A DNA stretch of 64,000 nt from Nitrosarchaeum sp. (GCA_025699025.1 JAILWJ010000003.1:340192-404191); one strand, 5' to 3'. Counted from the stretch's first letter, positions 26,576 through 35,699 are shown. Translations and numbers: made by a program. Notes: generated by a model from the letters alone, not told the origin.

Positions 26576-27658
26576 TCACGGCTTGATCAAAATTTTTCCA
26601 AACAGACCTTTTCCTTTTAACATTTTTGTGTGAGCTTCTGAGGCCTGTTCCAGAGAATAAACAGAATCAATTATAGCCTTTATCTTTCCCTGAGACATCC
26701 AGTACAATCCCTGCTCTAGCTCGGCGCGAGTGCCCTGTGTTGAACCCAGGATGTTGATTCCTTTGAAGAATATGTGTCTCAGATCAGTCTTGGCATTATA
26801 TCCAGTAGTAGCGCCAGTAGTTACAATTGTAGCACCATACTTTAGCAGAGTTAGTTCCTTGTTCCAGTGAGAACCGCCAATGTGCTCAAATATTACATCT
26901 ACTCCTGGCACATCGTTGTATGGTTTTGTAATACTTTTTGCAATGTCACGCACCTGCTTATGCCAGTTCTCATCTCTATGATCTACTGCATAATCAGCAC
27001 CCAAGTCAAGCAGTTGATCTAGCTTGTCAGGACTGGCAGTGGCAATTACTGTACAGCCAAACAGCTTTGCAATCTGAATGCCAAAGTTGCCGACGCCAGA
27101 ACCACCTCCCATTATCAAAACAATATGGCCAGGCTGTATCTTGGCTCTTCCAACCAACATGTGCCACGAAGTCAGCAATGTCATTGATGCCGCAGCTGCC
27201 TCATCATATGAAACACTGTCTGGAATTTTTACGACGTTTACCTCTGGAAGGTGTGTAACTTCGCAGTATCCCCCCCACAATGGACCTGTCTCAAATCCCC
27301 AGATTCGGCGCTGTCTGCAATCAAATTCACAACCACTTGTGCATGCCTTACAAACACGGCATGACATGTTGCCATGCGAGACAACCCTGTCCCCCACCTT
27401 GATGTTTTTTACCTCATCTCCAATTGCAATCACTTCTCCTGATGCGTCAGTTCCAGATATGTGGGGCAGTGGAATAGCAAGTGGCTTTCCCCTCATCCCC
27501 CAAATATCATCATAGTTTAGTGCCGCTGCCTTTACTCTGAAAACCACCTCATCTGATTTTGGAGTAGGTTCTGGAATGTCCTTTATCTTTAGAATTTTAG
27601 CAAAATCATCATCAGCAGCATACTCATCATATACCAGCGCTCTCATGCTTGTTCTCAA
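26576..27658 (-). CDS. Zinc-type medium-chain dehydrogenase/reductase
   Basis: 360 residues. GroES-like part: HISGTDASGEVIAIGDEV, the structural zinc cysteines in MSCRVCKACTSGCEFDCRQR, and a Rossmann loop LIMGGGSGVGNFGIQIAKLFG near residue 180. The active-site zinc is less clear. The family covers alcohol dehydrogenases, quinone reductases and acryloyl-CoA reductases such as that of the Sulfolobales carbon-fixation cycle. A role in the thaumarchaeal 3-hydroxypropionate cycle is conceivable but not supported by its neighbours. An ATG four codons in (27646) is an alternative start. Confidence 0.85.
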   Translation of the reverse strand: MRTSMRALVYDEYAADDDFAKILKIKDIPEPTPKSDEVVFRVKAAALNYDDIWGMRGKPLAIPLPHISGTDASGEVIAIGDEVKNIKVGDRVVSHGNMSCRVCKACTSGCEFDCRQRRIWGFETGPLWGGYCEVTHLPEVNVVKIPDSVSYDEAAAASMTLLTSWHMLVGRAKIQPGHIVLIMGGGSGVGNFGIQIAKLFGCTVIATASPDKLDQLLDLGADYAVDHRDENWHKQVRDIAKSITKPYNDVPGVDVIFEHIGGSHWNKELTLLKYGATIVTTGATTGYNAKTDLRHIFFKGINILGSTQGTRAELEQGLYWMSQGKIKAIIDSVYSLEQASEAHTKMLKGKGLFGKILIKP

Positions 27659-27726
27659 TTATTTCTGAATATATGAATTGCCTCAACACCACAAACAATT
27701 ATAATCATTGTTCCAAAATTCTCAAC

Positions 27727-28278
27727 ATGTCAGATATTGCCATATTTCCTGGAGACAAGATAGCAGCCATAGAGGAGTATGAGGCAGGATACAATGCTTT
27801 TGATGACGGAGACATGGTCCGAGCTGCAACAGTTGGCAAGATGGATATCGACAAAGATAACCGCGTAGCTAACATCAAGCATCCAAAAATGCTCTCCATA
27901 CCAAAGGCCGGAGACATAATTATTGGAACCGTAGCAGCAGTAATGTCCTCAATGATTGCAGTAACAATTGATTACATTAACGGAAAACCAACAACATCAA
28001 AAGTTGAGTGTGTTTGCTCTACAAGAAACATCAGACGAAAGAACATTGCACTGGTAAATGATATCGTAACCTTGAAAATCATAAGCCACCTAAATGGAAC
28101 GATTCATGCCGCAATTGATGAACCACATTTGGGTGTGTTATTTACAAAATGCAGAAAGTGCGGAAACAAAGTGGTTCCAATGCGCGATGCAATAAAGTGC
28201 ATAGAGTGTGCTTGGATTGATGAAAGAAAACTTTCAACAAATTTTGGCAACAGCGAGTTTGTAAAACTGAGAGAATAG
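27727..28278 (+). CDS. csl4: Exosome subunit Csl4
   Basis: Cap subunit of the archaeal RNA exosome. About 183 residues from the ATG at 27727; the upstream extension to 27649 overlaps the divergent gene. It opens AIFPGDKIAAIEEYEAGYNA (N-terminal domain), has an S1 domain (KAGDIIIGTVAAVMSSMIAV) and ends with a zinc ribbon (CRKCGNKVVPMRDAIKCIEC). pheA starts 2 nt after its stop. Confidence 0.92.
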   Translation: MSDIAIFPGDKIAAIEEYEAGYNAFDDGDMVRAATVGKMDIDKDNRVANIKHPKMLSIPKAGDIIIGTVAAVMSSMIAVTIDYINGKPTTSKVECVCSTRNIRRKNIALVNDIVTLKIISHLNGTIHAAIDEPHLGVLFTKCRKCGNKVVPMRDAIKCIECAWIDERKLSTNFGNSEFVKLRE

Positions 28279-28280
28279 AA

Positions 28281-29096
28281 ATGATTCGTGTTTCGTTCCA
28301 AGGAGAACGAGGGGCATACAGTGAAGCTGCATCAAGAGCGTTCTTTGATGAAGAGATTGAGACGGTTCCTCTTCCAACCTTTGCTGAGGTTTTAGATAGT
28401 ACATCAAAAGGCAAAACAGATTTCTCGGTTTTGCCAGTAGAGAACTCCATAGAAGGAAGTGTGGGTGAGAGCTATGATTTACTTTATTCAACACCGCTTG
28501 ACGCAATAGGAGAGCATTATCTAAGAATAGAGCACTGCCTCATTGGAAACGGAAGTCTAAAAGATGTGGATACTGTTTATTCCCATCCACAGGCACTTGG
28601 ACAATGTAGAGATTTTATAGAAAACCACAAGATGAAGACGGTTCCAACTTACGATACTGCTGGAAGTGTAAAAATTATCAAAGACATTGGAACCAAAAAT
28701 GTAGCATGTATTGCAAGTAGGATGGCCTCAGAGATTTACAACATGCCCATAATTGCAAAAGAGATTGCCAATAACTTGAACAACTATACCAGATTTTTAG
28801 TATTAGGAAAACAACAAAAAAAAGAGACCGGAAAAGACAAAACATCGATAATATTTTCAATAAAGCATGAGCCAGGCTCATTGTATAGAATAATTGAAAA
28901 CTTTCACAAGTATAATGTTAATCTAACCAAGATAGAATCAAGACCAAACAAGACTAGCGCATGGGAGTATAATTTCTATGTGGATTTTGAAGGCCATTTG
29001 GAAAATCCCAAGATATCAGAGATGCTAGAAAAGATCAAAAAAGAGACACTGTTTATGAAAATCCTTGGATCGTATCCCGCAGCAAAATTAAACTAA
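28281..29096 (+). CDS. pheA: Prephenate dehydratase
   Basis: Makes phenylpyruvate for phenylalanine. 271 residues with RVSFQGERGAYSEAASRAFF, VLPVENSIEGSVGESYDLL, TYDTAGSVKIIKDIG and the catalytic NYTRFLVLG, then a C-terminal ACT domain (HEPGSLYRIIENFHKYNVN; ESRPNKTSAWEYNFYVD) that senses phenylalanine. No chorismate mutase is fused. It follows csl4 closely and ends 4 nt inside the convergent gene. Confidence 0.95.
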   Translation: MIRVSFQGERGAYSEAASRAFFDEEIETVPLPTFAEVLDSTSKGKTDFSVLPVENSIEGSVGESYDLLYSTPLDAIGEHYLRIEHCLIGNGSLKDVDTVYSHPQALGQCRDFIENHKMKTVPTYDTAGSVKIIKDIGTKNVACIASRMASEIYNMPIIAKEIANNLNNYTRFLVLGKQQKKETGKDKTSIIFSIKHEPGSLYRIIENFHKYNVNLTKIESRPNKTSAWEYNFYVDFEGHLENPKISEMLEKIKKETLFMKILGSYPAAKLN

Positions 29097-29560
29097 AATC
29101 CCTTTGGCTTTCGCAGGGTAAATCCCATACTAAATCCAATGATTACCATACCTGACGTGATCACCATGATATCAAATGTAAACCATAGTGGATCAGAGCT
29201 TCGGATAAGAACACCAGTAATTTCTAATTCGCCATTTCCAGTGTTTTGAATTTGGATCTTTGTCTCGCCATCTTCTAGGTGAACCCAGTTTATATCTAAT
29301 TCCTTTTTGTATGAAGTCTTTGGAATCTGCAATCCGTCCGCAGGGCTTTCAAGCTTGAGATCAAATGCCTCACCAACAATTCTCATAGATTGTGGTGTGC
29401 TTGCAGGTGCTGGAATTGTATAAAATGTAGAATCACCCACCGACAAAACATAGTTCTCATTTACCGTAATTGGACCAAGGTGCTGAATTAGAGAGAGACC
29501 GCCTATTGCAATAATTATACTCCCAACTACCAATCCAATGATAGTTCGTTTTGACAGCAT
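29093..29560 (-). CDS. Small membrane protein with two transmembrane segments, unknown
   Basis: 155 residues. A membrane segment at residues 6-27 (TIIGLVVGSIIIAIGGLSLI) and a second near 130-150 (FDIMVITSGMVIIGFSMGF) flank a beta-rich loop with NWVHLEDGETKIQIQNTGNG. The loop is probably outside the cell. I do not recognise the family; this layout is frequent among thaumarchaeal hypothetical proteins. Confidence 0.75.
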   Translation of the reverse strand: MLSKRTIIGLVVGSIIIAIGGLSLIQHLGPITVNENYVLSVGDSTFYTIPAPASTPQSMRIVGEAFDLKLESPADGLQIPKTSYKKELDINWVHLEDGETKIQIQNTGNGELEITGVLIRSSDPLWFTFDIMVITSGMVIIGFSMGFTLRKPKGF

Positions 29561-29649
29561 AACTGGATTATTTCAGGTACTGCTTAAAAGATTACCGGCA
29601 GGAGTTGATAATAAATGCAGCATGAAAGTGTAATTAAAAAACAATAAGA

Positions 29650-29670
29650 TAGGATAAAAAAACTATCCTA
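29650..29670 (-). terminator. Hairpin at the end of the small exported protein gene
   Basis: TAGGATA and TATCCTA form a 7-bp stem around a T-rich loop that includes the stop codon of the upstream gene. On the minus strand a run TTGTTTTTTAATT follows, a suitable archaeal termination signal. Confidence 0.5.
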
Positions 29671-29947
29671 GGTTATAGAGATTTTTGAGTACTTGCTTTG
29701 CAGAGTATTCGGCAACTATTTTCTTGTAAGTTTTGACTTGTTGTTCCTTTATTGTCCCAAAGATATTATGTTTAGGATCTGTATCACTAGAAGAAATCTT
29801 ATTTTTTGTTTTAATTCCAAATGATTTCACTTTTAGTTTTTCAGAATTATCTGCTTTTTGAGGATAAGCGTAAGCATCTTGTAATGCAGGAGCAACCATA
29901 CCTGTTACCAAGATTGCCATTAATGAAGCTGCGAAAATTGTTTTCAT
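29663..29947 (-). CDS. Small exported protein, unknown function
   Basis: 94 residues from ATG 29947. Residues 1-27 are a clear signal peptide (TIFAASLMAILVTGMVAPAL then DAYAYP as cleavage region). The mature part is basic and polar (KLKVKSFGIKTKNKISS), ending in a helix (VAEYSAKQVLKNLYNLG). The start is supported by a near-perfect GGAGGTG ribosome site at 29960-29966. I do not recognise the family. Confidence 0.8.
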   Translation of the reverse strand: MKTIFAASLMAILVTGMVAPALQDAYAYPQKADNSEKLKVKSFGIKTKNKISSSDTDPKHNIFGTIKEQQVKTYKKIVAEYSAKQVLKNLYNLG

Positions 29948-29952
29948 GATTT

Positions 29953-30135
29953 TCAAATACACCTCCTCTTAGTAGAATAAGAATAATCTGTGAGAAATTC
30001 ATCATAATAATAAGAAATTTCCATATTAATTTCACCACAAATCTTTTCTCCAGTTGGAAGAAGGCTTTTGGCCTTTCTTCCAACTAGAAATGACTTGGCG
30101 GTCTGGATGGCATTACACTTGGCAGCAGTTTGCAT
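29953..30135 (-). CDS. Possible 60-residue ORF upstream of the exported protein
   Basis: Opens MQTAAKCNAIQTAKSFLVGR, with three Cys and a Tyr/Asp-rich end. Its TGA lies 5 nt before the next ATG, spacing typical of coupled genes, and AAATATTT lies about 30 nt before its start. Against it, a strong hairpin runs through the frame and I know no relative. It may be a coding leader or a chance ORF. Confidence 0.4.
   Translation of the reverse strand: MQTAAKCNAIQTAKSFLVGRKAKSLLPTGEKICGEINMEISYYYDEFLTDYSYSTKRRCI
29960..29966 (-). promoter_or_regulatory. Strong Shine-Dalgarno site
   Basis: GGAGGTG, 12 nt before the ATG at 29947. It is one of the best matches in the window to the archaeal anti-SD and decides the start of the small exported protein. 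Confidence 0.7.
30052..30085. repeat. Strong inverted repeat (hairpin)
   Basis: AGTTGGAAGAA pairs perfectly over 11 bp with TTCTTCCAACT, extended after a one-base bulge by GGC/GCC around a TTTT loop. It lies inside the possible 60-residue ORF. It could be a regulatory RNA element. Confidence 0.7.
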
Positions 30136-30280
30136 GATTCATTAATGATGAAAAAATATTTGTTAATAGCGAACAATTTGTGGTATGCCTAAATTAGCAA
30201 GCACATTAAAGATAATTCAAAATCAAAAAGTCTGTTTATGTGAATTTCATGTAAATATAATTTGGAAAAAACAAACCAAA
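30136..30280. other. Intergenic region between guaB end and small ORF
   Basis: AT-rich. It holds a TATA-like AAATATTT near 30155 for minus-strand transcription and the 3' end of guaB. No RNA gene seen. Confidence 0.3.
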
Positions 30281-31714
30281 CTACATCAGAGAAACGTCAT
30301 GTGGTTGGCTTTCTGCAAACCCAGCTCGCGACATTTTGATAAATTCGGCATTTTGTTGCATCTGTGGAATCGTGTGAGCACCACAATAACTCAAACCAGA
30401 ACGCACACCGCCTGTCAGCTGTTTGAGAATGTCAGTGACGGTTCCTTTGTATGGGACCATAGCTTCTACGCCTTCTGCAACATAGTCATTAAGATCATCA
30501 TCAAGTGAGATTGAACCTGTCTCCTTTGATTTTCTCCCTATCGATGCTGCAAGAGATGCCATTCCACGATATACTTTGAATCTTTTTCCATTTTTGGTCA
30601 ATACAGTGCCTGGTGATTCGTCAGTTCCACCAAGCATACTTCCAACCATTACTGATGATGCCCCTGCAGCTAAAGCTTTTGTTGCGTCGCCAGATGTTCT
30701 GGTTCCCCCATCAGATATTATTGGAATTCCATGGTCTTTTCCAATTCGTGCACAATCCATCACTGCAGTTAGCTGCGGAACACCGGAGCCCGTAATCACC
30801 CTAGTAATACAAATAGAACCGGAACCAACGCCGACTTTTACGGCATCAACTCCTGCCTTTATCAAATCTTCTGTGCCTTGTGCTGTAGCAACGTTTCCTG
30901 CAATCAGTTCACAGTCAGGAAATGCTTTTTTGATATTTCGAACTGTGCTAATGGCATTTTCACTGTGTCCGTGTGCAATGTCTACTACAAGAACGTCAAC
31001 TCCTGCATCCAAAAGAGACTCGGATCTTTCCAAAAAATCTCCCTTGACACCTACTGCTGCACCTACAAGAGGTCTTCCTTTCTTGTCTTTTGACGCAGAC
31101 GGATAATCTTCAATGTTTGTAATGTCTTTGCTTGTGATCAATCCCTTGACAAATCCAGACTCGTCTGTAATAGGTAATTTCTCAATTTTGTGTTTGTGTA
31201 AAATTGATTTTGCGTCATCAAGGGTTATTCCAGGTCTAGCAGTCACAACATCTCGGGTCATAATGTCTTTTAGTGGCAGTTTGGAGTTTGTTTCAAACAA
31301 CAAATCCCTATCAGTGACGATTCCAACAAGTTTGGAGCTAGAGTCAACTACCAAAAGTCCCGACACCTCTTTGTCATTTGCATAGTCTACGGCATCTTGG
31401 ACTGTCTTATCTTGTGAAATAGAGTAAGGATTTTCAATCATAACGCTACCAGATCTCTTTACCTTGAGAACCTCGTTTGCCTGTTCTTTAATTGTAAGAA
31501 ACCTATGAATAATTCCGATTCCACCAGCGCGAGCCATTGCTACTGCCATTGCCGACTCGGTGACAGTATCCATGTTTGCACTAACAAATGGTATGTTAAT
31601 TGAGATGTTTTTAGAAAGTTTAGTCTTTAGATTAGTCTGTGATCTGCTTGTAATATCAGAGTATTTGGGTACAAGAAGAACGTCGTCAAAAGTTAATCCC
31701 TCTTTGAATTCCAA
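30281..31714 (-). CDS. guaB: Inosine-5'-monophosphate dehydrogenase
   Basis: Oxidises IMP to XMP on the way to GMP; guaA lies 2 kb away. 477 residues: LTFDDVLLVPKYSDI, two CBS domains (about residues 95-215; SGLLVVDSSSKLVGIVTDRD), the catalytic loop VGVGSGSICITR with its Cys, and DGGTRTSGDATKALAAGAS. The C-terminal flap has RGMASLAAS. Start ATG or nearby at 31714. Confidence 0.96.
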   Translation of the reverse strand: MEFKEGLTFDDVLLVPKYSDITSRSQTNLKTKLSKNISINIPFVSANMDTVTESAMAVAMARAGGIGIIHRFLTIKEQANEVLKVKRSGSVMIENPYSISQDKTVQDAVDYANDKEVSGLLVVDSSSKLVGIVTDRDLLFETNSKLPLKDIMTRDVVTARPGITLDDAKSILHKHKIEKLPITDESGFVKGLITSKDITNIEDYPSASKDKKGRPLVGAAVGVKGDFLERSESLLDAGVDVLVVDIAHGHSENAISTVRNIKKAFPDCELIAGNVATAQGTEDLIKAGVDAVKVGVGSGSICITRVITGSGVPQLTAVMDCARIGKDHGIPIISDGGTRTSGDATKALAAGASSVMVGSMLGGTDESPGTVLTKNGKRFKVYRGMASLAASIGRKSKETGSISLDDDLNDYVAEGVEAMVPYKGTVTDILKQLTGGVRSGLSYCGAHTIPQMQQNAEFIKMSRAGFAESQPHDVSLM

Positions 31715-31744
31715 TGAAACCTTGTAAAGAAAGTTAAAGATTGA

Positions 31745-32611
31745 TTATAAGCGTTTAGGCGATTTAGACAGTCTAGATGCGATCTTTACTGCATCCATGG
31801 TTTGAGAAACGTTGTGGGTCCTAATAATATCGGCTCCATGGATCACAGAGAACACTTCTGCTGCAATAGAGCCAAATAATCGATCGGATGGGTTTTCTTT
31901 TCCCAATAGTTTGCCGATAAAGGATTTGTTGGAAACCGAGACAAGGATAGGGCTTTCTTGTTTTATAGATCTGAGATTTTGGAGAATCAGTAAATCCCTT
32001 TCTAGCCAATCAGTTGTTATCTTTGTAAAAAAAGATCCTTTTCCAGATCTTCTAAAGAAACCTATTGCAGGATCTAAAACAATTCTGGATGATGGAATGT
32101 TTGCTTTTTTTGCCAGACTTAAGCTCTGATGTAGCAGTTTTTTGGTTGCAGTAATCTGATTTCCAGTTACAGTTTTTGAGTCAAAAGCGCACAGAATCAC
32201 TGATGGAGCATGTCTGCCAATGATGTCAATCATTTTAGGATCGTATTTTAATCCAGAAATGTCATTAATTATTTCAACTCCGTTTTCCAATGCCATTTTC
32301 GCCACACTTGCCCTGCATGTATCAACAGATATCGGAATATTTGAGACGTTTTGTACAACCTTGATTGCATCTTGCACTCTATCTGACTCGGTTCTCTCAG
32401 AGATCATGTTCAAAATGTATGGTGCAGTAGACATCCCTCCAATATCAACAAAATCGGCACCGTCAGATTCCATTTCTTTGACTGCATCAGAGATATGGCG
32501 CTTTGATGTCTTGATTGATTTTTTGAAAAATGATTCTGGACTGGTGTTTAAAATTCCCATAACTCGCACAGGATTGTTCCCGCCTACTGGTACACCTCCG
32601 AGTTTATTCAT
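31745..32611 (-). CDS. folP: Dihydropteroate-synthase-like protein (archaeal pterin cofactor synthesis)
   Basis: TIM-barrel pterin-binding enzyme. About 289 residues from ATG 32611; a TTG four codons upstream is open. Motifs: VMGILNTSPESFFK, DGADFVDIGGMSTAP, ISVDTCRASVAKMALENGVEIINDISG, RIVLDPAIGFFRRSGK and the final IIRTHNVSQTMDAVK (DHPS R-x-H). The GMSTAP in place of GESTRPG in bacterial DHPS is typical of archaeal relatives. It faces mptE divergently over 34 nt, and the two steps are adjacent in one pathway. It may condense pterin with p-aminobenzoate or a related arylamine. Confidence 0.9.
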   Translation of the reverse strand: MNKLGGVPVGGNNPVRVMGILNTSPESFFKKSIKTSKRHISDAVKEMESDGADFVDIGGMSTAPYILNMISERTESDRVQDAIKVVQNVSNIPISVDTCRASVAKMALENGVEIINDISGLKYDPKMIDIIGRHAPSVILCAFDSKTVTGNQITATKKLLHQSLSLAKKANIPSSRIVLDPAIGFFRRSGKGSFFTKITTDWLERDLLILQNLRSIKQESPILVSVSNKSFIGKLLGKENPSDRLFGSIAAEVFSVIHGADIIRTHNVSQTMDAVKIASRLSKSPKRL

Positions 32612-32645
32612 ATGATTTATCAAAAGCCATACTAATTTGAGTCAT

Positions 32646-33383
32646 ATGACGATTTCAGGTTGGAACTTGAGATATTTGGAGATTCTAAAGGAATTCAAAT
32701 ACGACAAAAATCAGGACTTGGAATCAGCCATAATTTTAGATTCTATATTAAAAGAATCGGATTCTCTAAAACAAATCCAGAAAACTATCAGCTCAAAGAC
32801 AGTTTTTGTCATAGGAGCTGGTCCATCACTATCATATGCAATTCCATTCCTAAAAAAATACAAAAAAACTACAAAGATAGTGGCAGATAGTGCACTAAAG
32901 GAACTAGTTGAAAACGAAATAGTTCCAGATATAGTAACAACTGACTTGGATGGAGATGAAAAAACCATGATCAAGATTGGAAAGACAAAAACGATGTTTG
33001 TTGTTCATGCGCATGGAGACAATATGACAAGATTACATCTTGCAGAGAACTTTAAAAATTGTATTGGCACCACGCAAACAAAGCCCTTTGGAAAAATTCA
33101 CAATTTTGGAGGATTTACAGATGGAGACAGAGCAGTATTTCTCGCAAACCATTTTGAAGCAAAGAATATTGTCTTATTTGGAATGGACTTTGGAAATAAG
33201 ATAGGTAAGTTCTCTCACACAAAAGACTCAGACAGAAAAATAAAATTGAAAAAACTCAGAAAAGCAAAATCACTTCTACAATGGCTTGCTAAAAAATCAA
33301 GATCAGAGTTATTTACCACATCTAATCCCATTGACGGGTTTAAGAAAATAGATTATCAGGAATTAGATATTATAATTACCTAG
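32646..33383 (+). CDS. mptE: 6-hydroxymethyl-7,8-dihydropterin pyrophosphokinase, archaeal MptE type
   Basis: Activates 6-hydroxymethyl-dihydropterin with ATP (archaeal substitute for FolK). About 245 residues with VFVIGAGPSLSYAIPFLKK, KIVADSALKELVENEIVPD, VTTDLDGDEKTM, FVVHAHGDNM, the NFGGFTDGDRAVF loop and KNIVLFGMDFG. These match the DUF115/MptE family. The ATG at 32646 is preferred over a TTG three codons earlier. Confidence 0.9.
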   Translation: MTISGWNLRYLEILKEFKYDKNQDLESAIILDSILKESDSLKQIQKTISSKTVFVIGAGPSLSYAIPFLKKYKKTTKIVADSALKELVENEIVPDIVTTDLDGDEKTMIKIGKTKTMFVVHAHGDNMTRLHLAENFKNCIGTTQTKPFGKIHNFGGFTDGDRAVFLANHFEAKNIVLFGMDFGNKIGKFSHTKDSDRKIKLKKLRKAKSLLQWLAKKSRSELFTTSNPIDGFKKIDYQELDIIIT

Positions 33384-33419
33384 AATGCATTTAATACCCA
33401 TATCTACCTGAAGAAAATT

Positions 33420-33989
33420 ATGAAATTCTCAGAGGAGCAAATCAAAGACATTATTGCTCTGAGAGATAATCTGATCGACCAAATTGACAAACATCACGAG
33501 TCAATAGAGATGCTTGAGAAGAATTTAACAATACTGGAACTAGTTTTAAAGGGTTCAAGCTTTACAAAGGCTTCAGACTTGACAAAAGGTGCACCAAGTA
33601 AAGAAATACAGTCACAGATTGCAAAGACCATAGAGAGATCCATTCCAATCAAACGAGGAGCTAATGGGGAGGTAATTGCAAATGCGTTTGTCACGCCTGA
33701 TCAAGTTTCAATAGTGATCGATGAAAATATGGAGATTGATGCAGACACACCACCCTTCAAATCATTCTTTATTGATAGAATTATTGGAGAGATGAAGCGT
33801 AAAGATTCTGCAGATGCAGAAAATGGAAAGATCCAAAGAGAGTCAATGATTGACTACATCATAAACAAAAATGGTTCTGATATCAGAGAAATAATAATTA
33901 AAAACTATAGACAAAAAGAAAGAGTAAATGAGATCATAAACACTGCAGGCTGGTCGTTAACACGTATGCTTGATAACATCAAGAAGTGA
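33420..33989 (+). CDS. Helical protein of unknown function upstream of guaA
   Basis: 189 residues, not recognised. Residues 1-50 form a coiled coil (IALRDNLIDQIDKHHESIEM LEKNL). Central residues 95-115 are rich in Asp/Glu/Pro (VIDENMEIDADTPPFKSF). The end is helical with RESMIDYIINKNGSDIREII and GWSLTRMLDN. The middle recalls winged-helix regulators but no clear HTH is seen. guaA begins 4 nt after its stop behind a GTGATTAG site, so the pair is one transcript. I infer a lineage-specific role near nucleotide metabolism. Confidence 0.75.
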   Translation: MKFSEEQIKDIIALRDNLIDQIDKHHESIEMLEKNLTILELVLKGSSFTKASDLTKGAPSKEIQSQIAKTIERSIPIKRGANGEVIANAFVTPDQVSIVIDENMEIDADTPPFKSFFIDRIIGEMKRKDSADAENGKIQRESMIDYIINKNGSDIREIIIKNYRQKERVNEIINTAGWSLTRMLDNIKK

Positions 33990-33993
33990 TTAG

Positions 33994-35517
33994 ATGGACA
34001 AGATAGTAGTTTTGGATTTCGGTTCGCAGTACAGTCACCTGATATGCAGAAGAATAAGAGAGTTCTCAGTTTATGCAGAACTTGTTCCATATGATATAAG
34101 TTATGAGGAGCTGCAAAAGCATAATCCAAAAGGAATAATTTTTTCAGGAGGTCCATCTAGCGTTTATAACAAAGACGCACCACTTCCTGAAAATAAAATT
34201 TTTGAGATGAACCTGCCACTGCTTGGAATTTGTTATGGTCACCAATTAATTGTAAACAAGTTTGGCGGTAAAGTAAAAAGAGCAAACAAGGAATACGGTT
34301 CGTCGCTTCTCACAATTGATAATGATGAAGATCTTCTCAGTGGCGTTGGCGACTCTGTAAGGGCGTGGATGAGTCATGGAGATGAGGCAGAGGAAATTCC
34401 GTCAGGATTTAAAATCATAGGACATACAAAGAGTGCAAAGGCAGCCGCCATAGCATCAGAGGAAAAATCAATCTATGGAATCCAGTTTCATCCAGAAGTA
34501 GTACATACAGAGCAAGGAACTGAAATTCTAAAAAATTTCGTCTTGAAGGTATGCGGCGCAAAACAAGACTGGACTATGGAAGGGTTTATCGAATCAGCAG
34601 TTGAAAAGATCTCAAAGATTGATGGTAATGTGTTGTGCGGTGTTAGTGGTGGGATTGATTCTACTGTTGCTGCCTTGATAATTCACAAGGCAATAGGTGA
34701 CAGACTCAAATGTGTTTTTGTAAATAATGGACTCCTGCGGTTAAACGAAGAGGGTGAGATAGAGACCATGTTCAAGGACAACTTTAAGGTAAACTTTACG
34801 TCCATTGACGCATCGGAGATATTTTTGAATAAATTAAAGGGCATAGAGGATCCAGAAAAGAAGAGAATGATCGTGGGCGAGGAATTTGTCAATGTGTTTA
34901 CAGAGTTTGCCAAAAAGAACGGTCCATTCAAATGGCTGGCTCAGGGGACATTGTATCCGGACGTAATAGAAAGCGGAGTCTCCAAAGGACCTGCAGCAGT
35001 AATCAAGTCCCACCACAATGTTGGTGGATTACCAGATTGGCTTGATTTAGAGATCCTAGAACCACTAAGAGATCTGTACAAAGACGAGGTAAGAAAGATT
35101 GCCAAAATTCTAGGAGTGCCTGAAAAATTGTTCATGAGGCATCCATTTCCAGGACCAGGCTTAGCAGTTAGAATAATTGGAGAAATCACGCCAATCAAAC
35201 TTCACATTGCAAAGGTTGCAAGCAAGATTGTAGAAGAAGAGTTAGTTGAGGCAGATCTTTACAGCAAGGTCTGGCAGGCATACGCATCTGTTGGCGAGGA
35301 CAGAGCAGTTGGCGTGGTAGGAGATGAGAGAAAATATGGAAATATTGTAATGATCAGGGTGGTGGATTCCATTGATGCGATGACGGCTGATTGGACAAGA
35401 CTGCCACATGGATTGCTAGAAAAAATGAGTAACAGAATAACAAATGAGATTGACGATGTAACTTGGGTGACATATGCAATATCTAGCAAACCGCCTGCAA
35501 CAATAGAGCCTCAATAA
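33994..35517 (+). CDS. guaA: GMP synthase (glutamine-hydrolysing)
   Basis: Converts XMP to GMP. 507 residues in the fused bacterial-type form: an N-terminal GATase with LLGICYGHQLIVNKFGG (Cys) and GIQFHPEVVHTEQG (His, Glu), then the PP-loop ATPase (LCGVSGGIDSTVAALIIH), and the dimerisation end (MTADWTRLPHGLLEKMSNRI). Many archaea split these; here they are joined. Confidence 0.96.
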   Translation: MDKIVVLDFGSQYSHLICRRIREFSVYAELVPYDISYEELQKHNPKGIIFSGGPSSVYNKDAPLPENKIFEMNLPLLGICYGHQLIVNKFGGKVKRANKEYGSSLLTIDNDEDLLSGVGDSVRAWMSHGDEAEEIPSGFKIIGHTKSAKAAAIASEEKSIYGIQFHPEVVHTEQGTEILKNFVLKVCGAKQDWTMEGFIESAVEKISKIDGNVLCGVSGGIDSTVAALIIHKAIGDRLKCVFVNNGLLRLNEEGEIETMFKDNFKVNFTSIDASEIFLNKLKGIEDPEKKRMIVGEEFVNVFTEFAKKNGPFKWLAQGTLYPDVIESGVSKGPAAVIKSHHNVGGLPDWLDLEILEPLRDLYKDEVRKIAKILGVPEKLFMRHPFPGPGLAVRIIGEITPIKLHIAKVASKIVEEELVEADLYSKVWQAYASVGEDRAVGVVGDERKYGNIVMIRVVDSIDAMTADWTRLPHGLLEKMSNRITNEIDDVTWVTYAISSKPPATIEPQ

Positions 35518-35699
35518 AAATAGAATGCTACAGAAGATGGAACGATGTGCGAGTTGTTAAATGAACCTCTAAATTTTCAATATTTTTACAATTAGATGAA
35601 AATTATCCACAGTTAAACGTACTGTGCTGATTTTTCTAATTAGCATTGTAGAATTGTTCATAAGTGGGAGAATTTTCTTTTTTACAGAGCTAGGTAAGA
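35518..35699. other. Intergenic region between guaA and a small gene
   Basis: 182 nt, AT-rich, with T-rich stretches after guaA (TTTTCAATATTTTTAC) suited to termination. No RNA gene or ORF is supported. Confidence 0.3.

Noticed and set aside
26576-27658. Assignment as acryloyl-CoA reductase of the carbon-fixation cycle
   Set aside because: The MDR family is too broad, and TPR and Csl4 neighbours give no pathway hint.
30185-30508. 107-codon plus-strand frame
   Set aside because: Runs antisense into guaB; Cys/Trp-rich shadow translation.
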